This document shows, one piece after another, positions 13,601 through 25,600 of a stretch of 64,000 nt of DNA. Under the pieces are notes generated by a model. The model searched no databases, had not been told where the DNA came from, and saw only the letters and a list, made by a program, of their open reading frames with translations. The stretch covers positions 3,472,001 through 3,536,000 of the forward strand of contig JAPWFG010000018.1 in the NCBI GenBank assembly GCA_028015205.1. Reading direction: 5' to 3'. Origin of the DNA: Mytilisepta virgata. Its lineage: Eukaryota > Mollusca > Bivalvia > Mytilida > Mytilidae. The translations under genes and the position numbers were made by a program. Within the stretch, counting starts at the first letter, position 1. Each line of letters begins with the position of its first letter.

Positions 13601-16600
13601 CAGCCTTTTCTCTACCTATGGCATTTTTCTTGAAAATGCATTGATGAACTAGTTTTTTCAATCGATATTTAAATTGAAAATTTGGTATGTGGTAGTGTAA
13701 TGTCCAAAGAAGTCGAATAAAAAAACAGTGAGTTACATTTACGAATTCATTTTAGATACTTCGAGTAATCAAGAAAAAAGTATTCAATTTATTGCACGAA
13801 TGTGTCCAATTCAAACGAGATTTTACTACACAACGGACAACTGCCTAGCCACGATATTGCTGTCAATAAAACAATCTGCAGATATGTGCGCATTTTACCA
13901 CCTAATAGTGCGCTTCAAATCTGTGAAATTGAAGTTATTGGTAAGTATTGTCAACATACAATTTATGTTCGTATACTTTTTTTCTGGATATCACATAAAT
14001 TTAAAAAAAAAAATAAACAATATCATTATACTTTTCGTGTTTTCGAATCATCATATTTGTTTTTTTCATAAATGGATACTGTCTCATTTTTTTCATGGTT
14101 TTTTTCACCTGGGACGGATAAGACTTTTAATGCAATTGTGGATATATACATTTCAATTTGCAAAGTATACGAGTATATTTTTTTCCTCTTTTCTGTATAC
14201 AATACATAGTCATTTTCGGAAAATAACCATTAATTTTCTAATCTTAAATATTTATATGTACTTACTTTTTGTCGTAAACGATTTTATGCAATGCATTGTT
14301 ATGTTAGCAAACAAATTTTTTATGCTTAATTATTAATAGATAATTTTCTATGGGCAAAGGCTTGTATTAGTTGATAGGCGATTTGGGTCAATTTGCATCA
14401 ATTTTTGGAATATTAAAGGCTAGTCCCAGGACTTGTGCGTATCAGCGTCATTTTCGCGTTCAGATACAACAGATACGCTTGTTAAGCATGAGAATGTGTC
14501 AGAAGGCTTCAGTTTTTCTCTTAATTAAACGCGTTTTTTTCTTACCTTAAACAGACAAAATTATAGTGACGCTTATCAGGTTGGATGATATTACACGTGA
14601 GACTATATAGAAAACGAGCTCATGTCTCATATAATAAAAATATGTCAGAATAAAGAGAAACAGTACCTTTAGTAACTTTATTAATTCAATTATTTCTTCG
14701 CTTTCGACTTTAACTTCAATTCTAATTTTGACTGAACCATTTTCCGCGAAAGAACGGAACTTCGGGGTCTGTAAGAATTACATTGTCGGAAAACTTGAAC
14801 TAAATTTGTTTTGTACAGTTCTAATAGGCAAATTTTAAATCTGTTAAACAAGTAATTCAGTTCATCTTTGTATGTAATTCATATAGCTAAATGTCTTGCA
14901 CGAAACAACATTTTTCAATGTAAAAACTCTGTCGAAAAATCAGCAAAAGTCATTAATAGACTTCACTTTATTTTAGTAACGAATCATTTGATTATTTGTC
15001 ATAATAAACAAAAGAGATGCAGAGGACCAGTATACTCGATTTATAAGATTGCGTTTATGGACTTTAACAAACTAACGAGATAAGTAATGTGTAGGTCAAT
15101 GTGACAATTCTTTGCTGGAGCGTATTACCCAAATAGTATAAATCAATAATAACATTCCTTAAATCATAAATATAAAGTTTATCTTGCATTATTGTCAGTT
15201 CTTTACGGAAAACATATTTGAAAGATATCCCATGTTTATTCGATTTAAGCTAATTTCCAATCACTTTGCCCATTTAAAGGGCCTCAATTTCACAGTTGTT
15301 TGAGTTTGATAGATGTGTGTCACATTTTCCTGATGAGAACCTGTCTCAGTACCTGTTATAATGTGTTAACTATACAATGTATGCACACACAGTCTGCCGG
15401 TTGTCACATCACCTTGACCGCAAGTTTACGGTCATGTGACTTTCAAAACATTTTCTCATTAACTTAAAGGGATAGATTATTTAGTGTGCGGATATATTAG
15501 ACGTTAAATTAATTTCACGGTTGACTGACTGATACATTTGTGTAACATTTTCGTGATTAGGTCCGTTCCTCAGTAACTCAAAGTGAAATGCGCATTATAT
15601 TGTGTGCAGATCGATCCATTATAAGGTACAGATATTAGCCTTGCAAGTGTTACTTGACTTTGACCTTATCTTAACAGTCCAGTGACTTGCGTCATTTTTT
15701 TTATGTTTAGGTCTTTTTCTAAGCATAAAGAATTCGGTGTGTATGTATGTATAAATTTGAATCAGACTGACAGATGTCACTTTACCTTGACCTCATTTTC
15801 ATAGTCCAGTGACCTGTATACGTATATTTACATTATTTTATGGTGCAATGTTCATGACTACGATCTCATAACTGCCCAACATGTATACAAATACGCATTC
15901 CAAATATTGCTGTGTAGCTTTATTCCAGTAAACATTTTTCTGCATAGAAACCAGATGATAACAAAACTCACACCGCACGCATTGAATCTAAACGTTTTGA
16001 GTGTATGCTTCAGAACAGACACCACCAGCCGCATTGTATTCTATTGCAATAGTTATTCTATTGTTAACGTTGTAAGTCAGTTAACATTGTATCTGAAGAT
16101 CTGCAACAGCAGTGAAGGCGCTAGTACAGTAAATGTTGTGAAGTCGACCGATTTATTCTCTTTTTTCGTTTGTTTTATATATATGTTAGATGCTTAAGGA
16201 TTTTATTGAACTCTTATATATAATGATATACGTATAGACTGCCAGCTTTTAGTCTTTGTCTCAGTGTTTTTTTTTAGATTATCATCACTAGAAAGAAGCA
16301 TGCACCTGTATTTTAACCAAATCCCGTAAACATCTAGCTTTAAAATAATAATGGACACCCAAATTTCAGGATGCCACAGTGGATGGTATGGGAAATACTG
16401 TAACATGTCATGTCCAGAAAAGTGTGGAGGACCTTGTGACCTAGACACTGGAACCTGCACGTATGGTTGTACAGATGGATATACTGGAACAAAATGTGAA
16501 AAAAGTATTATATAATTTGTATGGATTATTAATTTCGTCTTTTCGTATTTTAATATAAATTTACATTTGGATGTTTTCCTCACGAAACATTCATAACCTT

Positions 16601-19600
16601 TATCATGTAATGCATTATGACTTTGAGTTATTTAACTTTTTTCAGAATGTGAAAATGGAAAATATGGAAGTCAATGTTTACGAGAATGTTCAGCAAATTG
16701 TAACTCCCCCCCCCCTCCCCCCCCCCCTTGTGATCATGTGACAGGAATATGTGTCAACGGAGGCTGTAAACCAGGATGGATTGGTCACAACTGTACCACA
16801 GGTATACGCATTGTTATCGTTACTGTGATGTTGTTTAACTGACAAATTTAATTTGCTGTTTATATTGTTTAAACTTTAAGACTGTGAATAGTAATTTCAG
16901 TGCTGATCACAATTGACATATATTTTTTAGATTTTGCGTTTAGGATTTCTTTTCTTTCTGTCCTGTTACATGATACATAAGAATTATTGTAGCTTCATTT
17001 TAAAAAAATGAAGTTTTGTAAAAGATAATGATGCACAAATGTATACTAGGGGCTCGTTTTATAATACGAAGACCCATTAGTCTAAAGATCCACTGGTCCG
17101 AAGGTTCATTAGTCCGAATTATTGCTGGACCAAAGATCCACTAGTCCGAACTATCGTTAGTTCGCAAGTGTACGTAAATTCTATAAAATCTGTAATTGTG
17201 TCGGAATTTTAAGATTTTCAACACTCGCGCTGTTTTTCTCTCAGATTAATTGTATTGCGGATCGTCATATCGCGCCCGTAAATTATTTTTGTCGTGTAGA
17301 AAAGAAAATGATAAAAAAATAGGTGTTTAACAATATATACATTGTACGGGTGTGTCATTATATTTTGCTGAAATATTTTCAGCAAAATAATACCGAAACG
17401 AAAAAAGGTCCGTAAAATGGAAATCAAAATGTTACTCATGAGAATGGACAAGCAAATTCCACGAAGATAAATGTATAACTAAAGGAATAAAACATATATA
17501 ATAAACTACACAGAATTAGAACAAGACATAAAGAAATTAAAGCACTAGCAATGTGAACTCTCACTAAAACCAGGAGTGACGTCCGGTGATCCGCCAAGTG
17601 TCAATTCCAGAATGATGTGAAATTTAACTGAAGTCATACGTGATATAAAAACTTTGTATCGGCCAATCAATTCGTCAAGACGACCGTAAACATTGTGGAG
17701 TGACAAAAATAACATAGCTCGCTCTGTTGAGAAATAATGGTAAAATCCGATACGATACTTTTGGAAAACCTGTGTTTCTCTGTACAAAATAAAAAGTGCA
17801 TAATAGGCATAAATTTAAAACTTAAAGTATTGATTCTTGTTTTAATTTGGATGTAGCAAAAATTCTGTTTAGGTTCTTAAATTGTATCTTTGATTGTATA
17901 TACTTTAATTTTAGTTTTATTTTTTTAATTTGTTCAATTAGTTTTGATATTAAATACTTAGATATATTTCGATATGTATCACAATAAAAAACAGTTTAAA
18001 TCAAACTTTAGTGGACTCGAACTGAGGATGTCTGTTTTCAAAAGTGTGTCTGGACGTATGGACCTTAAACCAACATGGCTACCGTTACTAATAATAGCAA
18101 ATTCCTTGAAAAACATTTAAAAAAATCTTCTCCCCTGAATCCTGACTCTATGTGGATGAACAAGACCAAATGTTTAATCAAAGGGCCTTTAAATGGTCCC
18201 ATTTCAAAATTGTTTGGCTCAGAACTATTTGGCACTTGCTGCAGTTGTATTCTGAAAAAAAAACAACAAATCAGCAAAACGTCCTACATCTATTTAGATT
18301 TTTAGGTTTGAAATATAGAATGAAGCAACATACATATATAGAACATCGCATTTAATTTGGTTTGATATTAAGCAGTCCGTTTTAGACGGATAACTTTTAT
18401 GACTTTTGGGCCAAATGATTTTAGACTATTGTGCTTTAAGACAAATGGGTTTTCGGACAAATGGAATATCCGACTATTGGGTCTTCGTAGTAGAGGTCCA
18501 GACCCGTACACTAAAAATGTCTTTGCTTACATTTTGTAAAGAAGGTTGAAATATCATTTGTTCGTATTTAGAAGTTTTCAGATACTTGTTTTTAACCAGG
18601 TTTTCCTCTGGAAAAATCCGGTTATTGAATTGCTGAATGCCGTTCGTTGGCTGCCAATCGTGTCTGGCCTATAATTTTCTTGTCAAAAGACCTAGACCTT
18701 AGGTCTATGGTATGTGGATATGTCACCTCAAGACGATGTGTCATGTTTCAAAAATGTTGACCTATGACTTTGACCCTTGATCTTGGGGTGAATAATAGGT
18801 CATCTTAGATCACGTTCGTGTCCGGCCTGTAACTTATTTTTGTCTAAAGACGTAGGCCCTGGATTTTTGGTGTGTAGGTAGGTTATCTCAAGATAATGTG
18901 TGGCGTACCAATAATATTGACTTTGACCGTTGACCTCAAGGTCAATAAATAGGTAATTTTTGTAACTTTTTTGTCTAAAGACCCAGGATCTTTGGTGTGT
19001 AGGTAGGTTACCTCGAGACGATGTTTCACATTCCAAGGATATTGATCTTGACCCTTGACCTCAAGGTCAATAAATTGGTCATTTGTAACTTTTTGCCTTA
19101 AGACCTAGACCTTGGATATTGGTTGTGTACTTAGGTTTCCTCAAGATGATATGTCGCATATTAAGGATATTGACCTTGAACTTTGACCTCATGGTCAATA
19201 AACTGCTAATCATGTCCATGTTTTGTCTTAAAACCTAGATCTTAGATCTTTGATGTGTGGGTAGTGTACCTCAAGATGATGTGTCGTGTACTAAAGTAAA
19301 AATGAAATAGAAGGAAAACCCGGTTTGCTGTCACTCAGACAACTCTCTTGTTTTAATTTGGATTTAGCATTTTCTACAATTTACTGAATTGTTCTTTTTT
19401 TCTTTTTTTTGTGGCCTTGACCAATAATCATCACACATATTTTTCTGTAATGTGAAAAGGAGGGAATAATTAGAAAACATCAATCTCTGAAATGAACAAA
19501 TCAAATACAGTTATGTATGTTCACATTAGTTGGATATAACAGTGCGATGAGCTCCGTCTACATTCATAAACAGGTCAATCAAATCATGAAATCTTAGAAT

Positions 19601-22600
19601 ATTTATCGTTACCAGGGTGTGGTAGCAGTAGCCATGGTTTGAGTTTTTATTTTGTTTTAGCTTATTAGTCCCTACCGACAATGGTGTCCGTCCGTCCTTC
19701 AGTTTGTACCTTCAACCGGTCCATCCATCTGTCAGTGATAGTACTAAAGGCTTCCAGTTTTTTTTAGAAACTGTTGAACCAACTGATCTTATTTTTGGTA
19801 TAATTCTTTGATACTAATTTTGATCCACAAGATTTACACAATCCGTCCATTTACGACTGATCAGATGTGCCGAAGGACTAACATTTTGAAAACTAAAACT
19901 GCTATTCAAAAAGACGAAGAGCAATTTCAAAATAGCAAACTCACCAAAATGGATAAAGCCAAAACCATCTAAGGCCAGATCTTCATGAGTGCACGAGAGG
20001 AATTCTCCTTATTTTTCACAAATTTTACAATTTTTAAACTGTATATTTTCAGTATTAATTTCGGGCTAGTCTCGAAATACTAGCAAATGAGCTGGGGATA
20101 ATCTCGGGGACTTGGAATCCACCAGGAAGGGCACCGGTTAAAACATAATTATCTGATACCAATTTTGATGCACAGGATAGGCACATTTCGTGTGAGCAGA
20201 TAATGGTAACCTACAAATCAAGTTTGAGCTTTACGCTGATCGAATAATTATGGTAAATATAATTGATCCTGGAAATAGAAATTATTGTCAAATATTAGTT
20301 TTCCGGACTTTTTTTCAAACCGTTTATCAAATGATTTTATTTTTAGTAGATAAGCTTAGAAATGATGGGCTACAGATAAAGTCTAAGTTTCACACTGATC
20401 CGATAACTATTGTCTTATTGTCCTTGGGAAAGGCGAAGTATTGTCAAAATATTAGTTTTCCGGACTTATGTCGTAAACCCTTCCACCAACTGATCTTATA
20501 TTTAGTATGTGATCTTTATAATAATGAGTTGTAGATAATTTTACACCGATTGGATATTTTTTGTTAGTGTTCCGGACTTCTTTTAGAAGTGATCTTGCTT
20601 TTGGTATATAAGCTAATAACGATGAGCTACAGATCAATTTAGAATTATTGTATCCTTTTCAAGCATAGTTTCAGAATTTTTATGAATCACATGTGCGCCC
20701 GATTCACATAGTCAAAAAGCATTTGGTGTGTTTTCTCACAGAGCTAGCCGGTAGGGAACATTGTATTGCTCGATAATACTTTTAGAATGCTTGTTATGCC
20801 TTTCAATATTTTACACTGGACATTCTTATGAGAATTTATTTCTTATAGTATGCGTTTAAAGGGCACCGAATTTCGAAACTCTCTTTGTATATAATACATG
20901 TAAATATTGATAACGTAAAGTCATTCTATACACATAATTTTTACTTATTTCCGATATTGATCAAGATTTCAATAGGGGAACTTCAGTTTGTCTCGCAGTT
21001 TTAATCTTTAATCCTCAAATTGGAAGTTATGGCCGTCAAATTTGAAAGTACATATCATTGCAATCAATGGTTTGACTTAAATGAATAGTATCTGTATAAA
21101 TTATTTCTGCCATATAATTTTTTTTTTAATTAATGCTCCTGGAAAAATGACTGAAAAGACCAATGTGAGTCGTTCCTTTAACCGCAAAGGACTGTACTAA
21201 AATGCATCACAAAATAAACGTGATGCACTGTATGGCCATTCCGTAGACTGGCAACTCACCAGCAGTGCTCGACATCAAAATGTTGGACAAAATGTTAAAG
21301 ATATAATGATGAATTAATAAACACAACCATCAAAAACCAACACAATTAAAACAAACAGGAATCTAAACTCAGTTTACAGTTGTATTTTGTTCATGTCAGT
21401 CTAGATTTTACTTTTACAACGTTTTTCGCGTTATCACAACGTACTCTGACTGCCAGAGCATTTATAATATAAAATACTCTTGATATTAAATAAAACAATT
21501 ACTGATATGGGCTCATCAATTTTTTCTTATTAAAGAACCTGTTTAAATAGCTTCAGTCATGTATACACAGTGGTCTCGTGGTAGCGTGCTCGCCCCGAAT
21601 CGGAAGGTCGCGAGTTCGATCCCTGGCTTGGTCAAACCAAAGACATTAAAATGGGTATTTGCTGCTTCTCCGTCAAGCACGCGGCATGTAGGAGTTACAG
21701 CAGATCTTTGTTATCTATTCACGTCGCAAATAATTAAGGGATGAATCAATTTTGGTTGTTTCCTTTTATTTAAAGTCTTAGACGTCATCTGTTTTCTTGG
21801 ACCCTTTTGTTTAAGGAAAATTTGAGCAGCATCATTAATAATTAAATTTAAACCCTGCACCATTACTTCTACATTGTCAAAGTTATGATCGTTAAACATA
21901 TCGATTTTGTTGGCAATGTATTCAGAGGTATATTCAATGTATACTTAACAGTTATTTAGGATATTATCCGTTCGAATATGTTTGATATGGGAATTACCAA
22001 TTATCACGAATTTTGCGCTTGGGGGACATAGTAACTGATCTCACGCTTACATTTCGCAATGAATTATTATAAAATTTATATCATAGTTGTGATTTCGTAT
22101 TATCTCGGTCATGTTCGAATTTTATTGCAGTACCATTATTATTTTTTGGAGCCATTGCCCTTTGAACTCTGAAAATTTTGTCATTTTTTCTTGTAAGCGA
22201 TCTCACGCCTACAAATCGGAATAGATTTTATTAAACCCACGCTTCAACGTACGTTTGTAATGTCCAGGGTAATCTCAGTAACCACTGGATGTAGAAAGAT
22301 GAAACTTGCGCCATTAATTACACTGTGTGGGGGGACTGTGCCAAAGGTTTTTGAATTTGAATAACGCCCCTGGGGGTCGGGCTACACAGGAAGCCTGGGG
22401 GTACATTATTGCTTTGTCACGCAACTCTTTTGTAATTGGTCAAATTCGAATTTCAGTGCTATAGCATTATGTTTTGTTGTTGGAGGTATTGCTACGTGGC
22501 AGGGGACATTAGAACGTTGTTATTGTTCATTAAATTTCAGAATTTCTTAATTTAATTATAAATATATATAATTTAAATTTTATTGTGTGCATTTACAGAC

Positions 22601-25600
22601 TTTATAATTGGATTTAATTGTTGTTTCGATTTCCCCTCCTTCGAATATCCCCTTTGCATTTCTTGACGTTACTGTATAGTTCATAGTGTATCGGTAAAAC
22701 AGATAACGGTAGAAAATTACATCTCTGCGAAATAATGTAAACAATGCGATAATCTTTGCAAGGGATCATTTTTTTTTAGGAATGGTGGTTTTTAAAACTT
22801 ATTCATTCAAAATTCCGCACTAAGTTTAGAAGTAAAAAGTGTTTCTATTTGATATGTATATATTTTAAGTAATTTGAAATCAAAAAATTTGGACTATTCT
22901 TTTATTTGTATACAATAACAAATTAAATTCCAAGTGTTTAAGAAAAAGCTACTTTCATCAGTTCAGCTAAAGACCAAAAATATTGAAACTTCACAAAATT
23001 ACGAAGAGCAGATTATATTGTTCACACATAGGACATCTTATATATGTTACAAATCTTACAAATTTAGCATGCAGCCCCGGAAAATATGGTATTAAATGTT
23101 CAGAATCCTGTATTGGATGTGTTGGTAATTTGTGTGACAATGTGGATGGTATATGTGATAACAAAACTGTATGTAATCCAGGCTGGAAATTTGGGCCAAA
23201 ATGTAAAGAGAGTAAGTAGTTTTACATATGTTTACATTAAATTCTCTGAGGTACCTAAAATCATCACAATTCTAAACAAATGAAAAATACTTAGAAGCTT
23301 TAATACAAATATATATTTAATCGTAATTAATTAAAATCATATAATCATTTGTTATTATACGTTAACCAACTCCGTTGTTTCAATGTTTTAAATGTGTGTT
23401 TTATTTTGAAATCGTTGTGAAACCAAATCAACAACTTTTATAATTTTCTTAACTTCATATTGGAAATGTACAAAAAAAATGTTTGCAGCTTGCAACGATA
23501 CTTATTACGGATTGAACTGCCAGGATAGATGTTACTGTCTTGGTTATCCTTGCAATAAGTCTACCGGAAACTGTAAGGCAGGATGTGAAAAAGGTTTTGA
23601 AGGAACATCATGTAGTAAAGGTAAAATATGTTTGAAATGTGACGTCTGTTTTTCATTCCATGTTAATAACGTACTTAGATCATTATCTGTAGCAAAATAT
23701 AACGAGCAATTATTTTAACAGATCCGAAAACTCAAAATTAATTCTTTACTCACTTATATCTGCCAAGGACTGACGAGTAGGAGCAGCCTTTGCACTGCCA
23801 TATTGATACAAATCAAAACATGAAAATGTTTTGGTTTCAAACTTACTTTATAATAATATTAAAATTTGAAAAATCTTCTATACAATTACATTTCAAAATG
23901 TTTTGGTTTCAAAACGTACTTTAGAATAATATTAAAATTTGAAAAATCCTCTATATATAATTAAAATGAAATGATCTATCAGCGTCAACACGTGTAATTA
24001 TTTTTTCTGCAGATTTGTTGATATGTTAATTATCATGTTAACAGAAGTCAGACACACCACAAGGGATGAGGGAGCTTTCACATTGGCTAAAATGTAAAAA
24101 AAAAACAAACAACAATGTTCAGAATAAAATAATTACAAACTTGAAGTAAGATTAAGTATATTTGACTTTATATTTTGTATTTTCACTTGGTCAAAATGTT
24201 TGCAAATATACATTTACCTATACAAATCTCTCCAAAATTATTCTAAAAATATTGAAATAAAATTTCAATATTATATCCATATGTATGAATTATAAATTCG
24301 ATTTGTTAAAGATGTCAGCTCTTGTTGTGAAAAGATTGTAAATGTCTCAGAAATTAAGATGACACCTGTTCTGCAGGTCATAAAACGATCAAATATTTTT
24401 TGAATACCAGCCTTTGTATCAGCGGTAGTCAGTTTAAAGGAAATCAAATCCAGTCAAATTCTCTCTTATCACCATATGGTCACCATAAGTTTCAGGATTG
24501 GCTGACCATGAAGTGTGCCTGTTATTAAACTGCATGTAGTTATTTATCAATCTAATAAATTAATATAATCAACTTTAGACAGGTTTTATAAGCTAGTGAA
24601 ACTTGAATAATTAAAAATAAAATATTGTAAGCTTATAATTCTATTTTGAATAAATCAAGTAGCTCTAACACGTGAAATGCTATGTGAGGTTATTATTTAG
24701 TATATGAAGGGTTGATAAGTTCATTAGAAAATCAATGCCCACGGCCAAAGATGTTGGAATAAATAACGATTTAAGCAAATTAACAAATGAGTACATTTGA
24801 GAGTCGATACAAAACAGAACAAAATGCATCAAGGGACATCTATAGCAGTTACTAGTTTTATTAACTCACAAAAGCACGAACCTTCCAACACATCTAATAT
24901 CTTTTAAATATCGTCCGTTTACTTCAATATACATTATCTTATTTGAATTGGCAAAGGAAAAACATTTCGTTACACATCTTTGTTTTGTCAAGACGTACAT
25001 TTCCATGAAATGCGACTCACTTGTTTTAAATAGTAAATTAAATATGTTAGGCTATAAACAGTATAATATTATATAATAGCTTTGATTTGTGTTTTTAAAA
25101 AAAAGTAACAGTTGAGTGACCGCAAAAATTCCCGAGCCGTAAATAAACATACTTTTGTGCATATATCCAGGGGAAATTCATTGAAATTGTGACGAAATGC
25201 AATTAATATACCGACAGTCAATCAATTAAAAATCAGGATTTTTTTAAATATAATCATGCCATCAACGCAACTTCATTATTTCTAAAAATTCATGATCCAG
25301 ATTTTAATTCATAGTTTTATTCTGATATCTTAATTTCATAAATGTAAATTCAATTTAAAATGTGACTAAGTATTTTTTAAGGTACAAGTTCGCTTAGCCC
25401 GTACGGTGTTTGGACTTCCCCTGTCCAATTGGCTTGCTATTTTAAATGACATGCACATTTCTTGCATGTTAGGCGCAATAAAGACAATCATGAGAAATTT
25501 CTCAGTTAAGAATTAATTTAAAAAAATGTACAAAATATATACATTTCATTTGAAAATGATATTTTTTCAGGTTTCGAAAACCGATAGATATTTATTTCTT

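Larger units (their letters stand above)
9753..13755 (+). other. Intron 5
   Basis: A 4 kb AT-rich intron containing a CA/TA microsatellite (11,212-11,240) and an antisense Penelope-like fragment (12,830-13,661). The rest (9,753-11,200 and 11,241-12,830) shows no exon or repeat that I recognise; open frames at 11,605-12,066 have no domain. Confidence 0.5.
16802..23067 (+). other. Intron 8 (repeat-filled, 6.3 kb)
   Basis: Carries a TIR element (17,041-18,512), two tandem-unit elements (18,590-19,355 and 19,675-20,760), a SINE (21,555-21,745) and a short dispersed repeat (22,620-22,675). I see no exon. 20,760-21,550 and 21,746-22,600 show nothing firm, though 22,320-22,410 is locally G-rich. 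Confidence 0.5.

Noticed and set aside
13728..14336. 202-codon plus-strand open frame
   Set aside because: Only 13,756-13,940 is an exon (and in mixed frames); the rest is AT-rich intron read-through after a GTAAGT donor.
16203..16583. 126-codon minus-strand open frame
   Set aside because: It is the antisense shadow of exon 7, whose plus-strand reading gives an EGF module with splice sites.
21571..21640. tRNA gene
   Set aside because: A and B boxes are present but no full acceptor and anticodon stems form, and the following body is SINE-like.
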